Assembly (NCBI GenBank): GCA_022497155.1
Contig: MU385723.1
Location: 806,001 to 870,000 of the forward strand
Source of the DNA: Whalleya microplaca
Taxonomy: Eukaryota; Ascomycota; Sordariomycetes; Xylariales; Xylariaceae
DNA length: 64,000 bases
Direction of reading: 5' to 3'
A program made the translations under genes and the position numbers. Shown piece by piece: positions 57,532-64,000 of the stretch (its first letter is position 1; the number at the start of each line of letters is the position of its first letter). A model generated the notes under the pieces. It was given only the letters and a program-made list of their open reading frames with translations, searched no databases and was not told where the DNA came from.

Positions 57532-59505
57532 ATGACTTCATCTGTGTTCTTCAAGTTCAAGTCCCAGAAGGAGCCGTCGCGTGTCGAATTTGATGGTACT
57601 GGCATCTCAGTTTTCGAACTCAAGCGTGACATTATCATCAAGAGTGGCTTAGGCGATGGTACTGACTTTGACCTTGCCATCTATTCCGAAGATGGCAGCG
57701 AAGGTAAATATTAGCTACATAAACTCGATATCATTGTGCTAACAATTTCGTAGAATATGACGATGATACCACGATCATTCCTCGGTCGACTACGGTCGTT
57801 GCTCGCCGGCTTCCCCCGCAAAAGCCCGGCGCCGGCCGGGCTGCTCGATATGTCTCTGGAAAAATGCCAGCTAGTGCGAAGAATTCGACCCGACGGGAGA
57901 CTGTAGCGAAAGCAGCGAAGCCTGCCACGACCGGTCTTACGCAGATGAGCACGGCATTGACTGAGGAGGAAAAGATGGCGGCAATGTTTCAGGCTCAGTC
58001 CGATCAATGGACACTCCAGCAAGAAGAGATGTCTCAGTAAGTAAAAAACCATGGAGATGATATGGTTAGATCCTTTGCTAACTTGTTACAGTCAAGCAGC
58101 AGTGTACAAGCCAGGTTCGAAGAAACCTGCCAATGTTCCCGATCACGACCCCCCGAACGGCTACATTTGCTATCGATGTGGCCAAAAAGGTCACTGGATC
58201 CAAGTCTGTCCTACGAACGATGACCCCAATTTTAATGGTGGCCATCGTGTCAAGCGTACAACAGGAATCCCTCGCTCGTTCCTCAAGACCGTAGACAAAA
58301 CGACGCTTCAGCAGACGGGTACGGACGGCGAGAAGATCAAGCCTCCGGCTGGTGTCATGGTTAATGCAGAAGGAGATTTTGTAATTGCTGAGCCTGACCA
58401 GGCCTCATGGGAACAGTACCAAGCAAAGACGAAGTCATCAGCAGCTGCCCAGAAAGCGGCTTCTGCCGAGGACAGGGAAATTGAGGAGAAGGGCTTGTTG
58501 TGCTCCATCGACAAAAGGATGTTCATAGATCCAATGAAGACACCATGTTGTGAGAAGACGTATTGCAATGAATGCATTACCAATGCTCTCATTGAGAGCG
58601 ACTTCATATGCCCAGGCTGCCAGTCTGAGGGTATACTAATTGATGATCTTAAAGCGGACGACGAGGCTTCTACTAAGATGCAAGACTTTCTCAAGGAGAA
58701 AGAATCAAGCAAGGCTAAGGAACGATCCCAGACCCCGCCTGCAGTCAAGTCTCCCTCACAAACGCCTTCTGAGAAGGAGAAGGAGAAGGTGACGCCACAA
58801 GCAGAGCTGCCTAAGGACCAACAACCTACTGCTCCAGAGGAGACTAAACCCCCTACGCCACCCTCAACAGCAACTAAACTACCCTCTACATATATAACGA
58901 AGAAATCAACGACCCCCATAAATTCAACCAAGAAACCGGTAACTCCCAATCCTGTCTCGGCTGCCAATGGAACATCTAAAAACCAAGAGACTTTGAAAGA
59001 TGCGACTTCCAAGAAGAGACCAGCAGAAGAATTGATGGAGAATCCTAAAATCCCCAAGGGTCCGAAGGCCATGCAACGAGCGCAAGAGGTCAAAGGTACG
59101 CCAAATATGCCGCAACAAGGCATGAATGGCATGATGCCTAACATGATGCAATTTCCTCCGAACGGCATGAACGGCTTCAATCCACCTAACATGAACATGG
59201 CCATGATGATGGGTATGAATCCCATGATGATGAACCCAATGATGGGTATGGGCCCAGGTTTCAACCCGGCAGGCTTTCAGGGTATGAACCCTAACGGCAT
59301 GTTCGGAGGAAACCTTGGAGGCATGAATATGGGTAACATGAACAGCATGGGCGTCAACAGTGGGTTTAACAACCAACAGCCAATGAAACCGAACTTCACC
59401 ACGCCCAACAATGACGATGATGCTTACTTCCGCAAGCCTGTCAACCCTGGACGCCATCAGAACCGACAGCGGAGAGTCCGGCCAAGTGACTACAGGGAAC
59501 TGTAA
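57532..59505 (+). CDS. MPE1: Cleavage and polyadenylation factor subunit MPE1 (RBBP6-like)
   Basis: Exons 57532-57703, 57754-58036 and 58092-59505, 622 aa. Residues 1-80 form the ubiquitin-like DWNN domain (SSVFFKFKSQKEPSRVEFDG, DFDLAIYSEDG, IIPRSTTVVARRLPP). A CCHC zinc knuckle at about 178-191 (CYRCGQKGHWIQVC) precedes RTTGIPRSFL. At about 288-340 there is a RING/U-box-like module (LCSIDKRMFIDPMKTPCCEK, YCNECI, FICPGCQ). The rest is low-complexity: Lys/Pro/Thr-rich, then a Met/Asn/Gly-rich tail (MNPMMMNPMMGMGPG). Mpe1 is an essential pre-mRNA 3'-end processing factor in the CPF nuclease module. Module order and intron phases fit well. Confidence 0.93.
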
Positions 59506-61173
59506 AGCCTTGGTTAGGCAAGAACATACATCATTGGACTTGCTTCACTGCATATATATGATTAAGATTCCCATCTGGGCAAATTCCCATCTTCCTTACG
59601 CCTCACGATTGTACATTACACGAAAAAAACATTCCGGAAAGCATTTTGATCAACAGGTCGGTCACCCGTCGGCGTTGGGCGCCCCAGAAACTCGTTGGGC
59701 AGGGAGATAAAGAGAGGCTTGTCATCGGTGTATTGGCGTTAGCATCACCAACCATAGACTGCACACAGCCAGTCTCATCAATCGGTTCAGGGTATAGGGA
59801 TTAGGGAATTGCCTCTTGTTTTTTTTTAGGGCCGTACCTAAATGATGCGTGTACGAGCCATGGTTCTTTTTTTTCACGGATGACACGGGGGGTGCTTTCT
59901 TGCTTTTCATCTGGAGCTAGATAGGCCAGATACGTACGCACGTTCCTGGTAAAGAGGAATGAAATGAATTGATGATGGATTCGTGCCCCTCACTTTGTTT
60001 TTAAGACCGTGAATAGTGACTTGTATATTGTGATATGTTGCTAGAGGGAGGTCTAACATTTGACTTGCCCTTATTTTAATTAGGACCTTGTGGGCTTCCA
60101 AGTATTTACCAAGTTCTTGGATCCTCGTTTTCTTCCTACAGTAAGCGCTTCATCGTCGTTCATTACGGCCTACGTTGAATAGAAGCCAAGGTTTCTACCG
60201 GCCGCTCTTTCTATATCGCTCTCCTGATTTAATGTATGGTGTTAGACACGGCGAGACGGAACTATTTACTATGTACTTATATGGGGTGAGCGGTATCCCG
60301 ATTTTAGAACCGCCTCGCGGGTAATATGACTTGGAACATTGAGGGTCGAGATCGCTTTCCTATTGGATTCGAGTACACTAGTTCTAATCAACGACCAACC
60401 TCTCCCTAAATCCATATAATTCTGTTGAAAGTAAGCAGTATTCATCAACTTCTAATTGTCATATATCTATCGTTCATTCACGCAGTCACAATTAGGCAAG
60501 ATAAAGGCAAGTAGTTTTTCAATGAATAGATTCAATAGTCCTCTATCCACTATACCGTGGCATCTACAGATATGCTTGACAGTGATTGTAGCCCCGTGTT
60601 CATCTCCCATCCTCCGCGTAGTGGCAAGCCCGGACCTTCACAACAACAGCAATAGGGCCGGTCCGAGGCCAACAAATTGACGTAAAAAACATCCCCAGGA
60701 GCCGCCGCCGTCGGCGCGCGGCTCGCTGTGTTTCGCTGGAGCAGGTCGTGGTTTTCCCCCCCGCGCTCTCGCTAGTTTGCGAGTAGCAAAGCGGAAGAAG
60801 GGAAGAAACCCGTGCTCTGGACATATTGTCTGGACATACGAAACGATCACACGGTCGTCATGAAGAATAAAAAATAATTAGGACGACGACCGTGGGGGCC
60901 GCAGCATCGACCCTGTGGGTGGAGCGCGCGGGCTCGGCGGGCTGATACGCGCAAGAACCAGCTTGTGGTACGAAGCCCGCCATAGTGACCCGCGCTGATG
61001 CAATGTAACAACAAGACGGGGCAGAGCAACCAAAAAAGGGTTGGTGCTTCATGCCCGCGTAAATGAGCGAACGGCCGTGATAGGTATTACCTTCTATCTT
61101 CGGGCCTTCTGGCGAATTAATGTGCTGCTTGGTGTGGTTGGTGATGGGATCCCCTCCCCGGGAATCAAGTCAT
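59506..61173. other. Convergent intergenic region, 1.7 kb, no gene
   Basis: No gene is recognised. A T tract is at 59818-59828. A GC-rich island at 60680-60780 and 60880-60960 contrasts with the AT-rich flanks, but its frames on both strands lack domains. Confidence 0.4.
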
Positions 61174-62037
61174 TCACGAGCGGACGACGATGCCGTTGCG
61201 GCGGGAGCTGCGCTCGACGTACTCCTCCTCGTCGCTGGAGCAGCCGCTCTCATACTCCTCGTCACTGTAGCCGCAGCGGGTGCCGCCGCAGTCGATCTTG
61301 ACGCGGTCGCCCTTGCGGGTGATGCCGTAGCGCTCGCAGGTGCAGCTGCTGCAGTCCGAGGCGGGCGTGCTGTAGCCGGAGAGCGAAGAGCTGGGCGATG
61401 AGCTGTCCGAGCGGTAGGACAGGCTGGAGCCGGAAGACGAGACGGGGGACGTGGAGAAGTCCGAGATGACGTCCTCGTCGTCGAGGTCGGCGCTGCCAAA
61501 GCGGGCGGTCAGTTCCTCAATGGCTCCGTTCTCGTAGTAGTCGACATCTAGGATGTGACGGGTGGCGTGGGGTGACATTGGCTTTGGGGCCACGATCTGC
61601 GAGGTGGAGAGCGGGCGGCCCTTGGGAATGTCGAGGGCCAGGGAACCGCGCTTGGAGGAACGGTGCTTCTCGCGCGAAGATGACGAGGAGTGCCTTGACG
61701 AGCTCTTGCTGGAGCTGTGAGACTTGGATGAAGACTTGCTTGACTTGGGGACATCGAGAATGTTCAGTTCTCGGCCGGTAGTGGGCTCGACGGTCGAGGC
61801 CTCACTGGGGTTGTGCGCAACGTGGTATCCATCAATGATGTAGTAGTACCAGTATCGCTGACCAGCCTCGAGGTTGCCTTGAAATCGGAATGTGCCCTTC
61901 CACGAACCAGACTTGCTGGAAGACTTGTCCTTGGAAAGGGGGATCTGGCCAACGTAGTTGTCCCAGGAACCGAGCAGATGGACGGACTTAACGCCGGAAG
62001 AAACGCGAAGAGAGAAAGATAGCTGGATGGTCGCCAT
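61174..62037 (-). CDS. esdC: EsdC-like protein with AMPK-beta-type glycogen-binding (CBM48) domain
   Basis: An intronless 287-aa gene. Residues 1-95 form a carbohydrate-binding module of the AMPK-beta/CBM48 type: VHLLGSWDNYVGQIPLSKD, GSWKGTFRF, RYWYYYIIDGYHVAHNPSE and GRELNILDVP. A Ser/Lys-rich linker (KSSSKSHSSSKSSSRHSSSS) follows. The C-terminal half is acidic, with a conserved-looking CERYGITRKGDRVKIDCGGT and RCGYSDEEYESG. The architecture and the KGDRVKIDCGG tail match what I recall of Aspergillus EsdC, a filamentous-fungus protein needed for early sexual development. The molecular role is unclear; the module may bind glycogen-like glucans. An unusually long, purine-rich leader with duplicated motifs precedes it. 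The homology call rests on memory, not a search. Confidence 0.75.
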   Translation of the reverse strand: MATIQLSFSLRVSSGVKSVHLLGSWDNYVGQIPLSKDKSSSKSGSWKGTFRFQGNLEAGQRYWYYYIIDGYHVAHNPSEASTVEPTTGRELNILDVPKSSKSSSKSHSSSKSSSRHSSSSSREKHRSSKRGSLALDIPKGRPLSTSQIVAPKPMSPHATRHILDVDYYENGAIEELTARFGSADLDDEDVISDFSTSPVSSSGSSLSYRSDSSSPSSSLSGYSTPASDCSSCTCERYGITRKGDRVKIDCGGTRCGYSDEEYESGCSSDEEEYVERSSRRNGIVVRS

Positions 62038-63966
62038 TTTGATTAATTTGTTATTGCAAAAATTGTCGTTTCTTGGAATTTCAAGGGGCCTTGAGCAAGG
62101 AAAAACTAGTTTCTTGTTTTATTAGGGGTTTTCGGTGATGTTGACTTGGGATTTAGTTGACCGGCAACTGGTTGTAGAGTATGATTTTTTGGTATTAGTT
62201 GGTAATTAGGACGTAAGAGCACAGCTCTCCGTTAAACAAAAACGAAAAAAAGGGGGGAGAGAAAAAACGAAAAACTAGTTTTAGGGGTTTGAATGCTTGC
62301 TAAGGAAAGAAAGAGAGGAAAGGGAACGAAGAGAGGCAGGCTGGGTCATATTATATGAATGGCGGCCGTAAAGGGAGGCCAGGGTGGTAGCCCATATTCA
62401 GACCATCACGTAGACGGCGTTGCCAACAACTTACCGAGTACCTACACTCAGCACAAGCACGGCAGCTAGGAAGTGCGGGTCCGTCCACCTGGGATGGGAC
62501 CGAAGCTTTCATCCATGTGTTTGGCTAGTAACATGCACACCAACTCGGAGTAATATTACTCGAGCACCCATTTCACATTCCCAAGGCGGCCACAAGAGCC
62601 TTGGGTGCAGGTATGGAGCACTGCACGTTGGGCGGTTAAGCAGAATGAGGGACGGTCAGAGACTCAGAGAAACATGGGTACAGTAGTACAAACCCTGAGC
62701 AATAAATAGAAATCACAGGAGCACAGGCGGGAGGCCAGGTCAAGCTAGCCGGAAAAAGATGACTCGGCGTCTAAAAGCCTGTGATGATTGGCTGGTAGCC
62801 ACCTGCCGGCAACCAATACCAGCTTCCGCTTATCATCCATCACACGCTGGACACAACGAACCAATCAGGCCGGCGCAAGCCCCTCTCCGTCGAAGTGCTC
62901 TTTTCCCTTTTCACGGGTGCGAAGGACGACAGCATTCACCATGCAGGCCGACGGACGTGACGAACTGACAAGGTCACTCCATGTGGGCGAAGATGCGTTT
63001 CCTGCAAGCGATCATGAGGACATCATTGGCGAAGACCTCAACCCACTTGGCTAGCTTCGAGAGCAAGAAAATCGCACCACTCAGATGGAAGACGTTGCTG
63101 TGCGAAATTAACAAGGCGTTCAGTGCTGGAGGAAGCGGCTCAGTCTTCAAATAAATTAAGTAGGCAATTGTCAAGTGCAATAACTGCATAGTCTGACCGC
63201 CGCACTCGGGTTCTAATCGCGTCATATAAGTTAGTTGGGCTGATAATGAATGTGGCTGAAGGCCAATGAAACTTTTCAGCCTTTCTACATAGTAGAACGG
63301 TCGGTTTTCTGGGCTGCTGCTTAGCTCGGGGGATGGGGTTAGCATCGAGGGTCGAAGTGAGCCTTTCCCAGTACTTCAATGCAGGTCATCTCACTAGCCC
63401 CGGCGGGTAGGCAAAGGACGTCACACTGAATCCATATGCACATTAGGCCGAAAGTTCGATAGTAACAGTCCATCTTGGTACCATTTCGATCTCAGGGTTA
63501 TGGCGGAAGTTTAGACGGACTCAAAGAAACATGGAATGGGTATGGGGAAGCCTGAAGGACGGGGAGGGCTGGGAGGTCGGGGAAATCCCGAATGATGCTA
63601 GTGCCATATGCATATGCAATATGCAATATTCCATAACGGACATGGGCATCTACGTGAGCTGATTGGTTCATGGCATTCCCCTAGTCACATGACCGACTCT
63701 AGCAAGGCGCCTGTAATGCAATGCAGTCGGTGATCTTCACCTCTACCTACAGCACATCCCCGCCGCCGGCTCACCTGCCTGCCTCAAAAGTTTAGTGTCT
63801 CTTGTTCAAGTTGACGAAGCTCGGCTACATCCACAATAGCCGGCTCTCCACCAAGATTTATCATAGATCGGAGCTTCCGGTAATAGTTAGGGGTTGTCAC
63901 TTCGCTCCGCTTCCTGGAAGCCTACTAACCGTGTAAGTCCTCGCGCGGGTCTGGTTGCAACTCTAC
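62038..63966. other. Upstream region of the EsdC-like gene, no other gene
   Basis: The first 300 bases hold A/G-rich leader sequence with a duplicated AAAAACTAGTTT...TAGGGGTTT pattern (about 62101-62134 and 62269-62290). Further right the sequence is balanced in composition. The frames at 62420-63345 show no domain and are not called. Confidence 0.4.
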
Positions 63967-64000
63967 ATGTCGCTCTGGCGCCTACTGGCCTCTTATATCC
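63967..64000 (+). CDS. Possible start of a gene running off the right edge
   Basis: An ATG at 63967 opens MSLWRLLASYI to the window end. Eleven residues cannot identify a family and no splice or promoter evidence supports it. It is listed only because the upstream 200 bases resemble a leader. Confidence 0.15.
   Translation, partial: MSLWRLLASYI

Noticed and set aside
58308..59264. 318-codon open frame antisense to MPE1
   Set aside because: Mirror of the low-complexity Met/Asn/Pro-rich coding strand; no independent domain.
62974..63345. 123-codon minus-strand frame near the right end
   Set aside because: No recognised family and no supporting splice sites or conserved motif; left uncalled.

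Overview
The window looks like chromosomal DNA of a filamentous ascomycete (Pezizomycotina, probably Sordariomycetes). The genes are intron-poor, with short introns that mostly carry GTRNGT donors, CTRAC-type branch points and YAG acceptors. The repertoire includes fungus-typical families: a HET-domain gene, a NACHT/STAND protein with a fungal N-terminal domain, a SUR7/PalI membrane protein, an EsdC-like protein, a GPI-anchored PLC-like protein and a complex I 21 kDa subunit. I cannot name the species. All family calls come from reading translated exons; no database search was run.

Left part (1-31.5 kb): a dense housekeeping region. In order: the 5' end of NAA10 (-), an SDR (+), cytosolic MetRS (-), LTO1 (+), a complex I subunit (-), QCR8 (-), PHB1 (+), a REX3-like exonuclease (-), an Lpl1-like lipase (+), PRX1 (-), an NTH1/NTG DNA glycosylase (+), a tiny AN1 zinc-finger protein (-), glutathione-dependent formaldehyde dehydrogenase (-), a Nup85-like nucleoporin (+) and a second SDR (-). 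Several neighbours are divergent pairs with a short shared promoter. The clearest are QCR8/PHB1 (both inner mitochondrial membrane) and PRX1/NTH1 (both oxidative-damage defence).

Middle part (31.5-43 kb): an accessory island. It holds a 3 kb stretch without genes, a six-cysteine secreted protein resembling a free-standing RNase T2 C-terminal domain, a HET gene broken by a one-base frameshift and an in-frame stop, a frameshifted scrap of an ABC transporter ATPase domain, and a NACHT-type NLR-like gene with one unresolved exon junction. This is the most distinctive part of the window and looks like a fast-evolving allorecognition or immunity locus with ongoing gene loss.

Right part (43-64 kb): housekeeping again but looser. 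It holds 5-hydroxyisourate hydrolase (-), a 4 kb gene-free stretch, GET3 (+), an amidohydrolase (+), a secreted PLC-like phosphodiesterase (-), a SUR7-family protein (+), the polyadenylation factor MPE1 (+) and an EsdC-like glycogen-binding-domain protein (-). The last 2 kb hold no gene I can support beyond a possible start codon at the edge. No rRNA, convincing tRNA, CRISPR array or intact transposon was seen.
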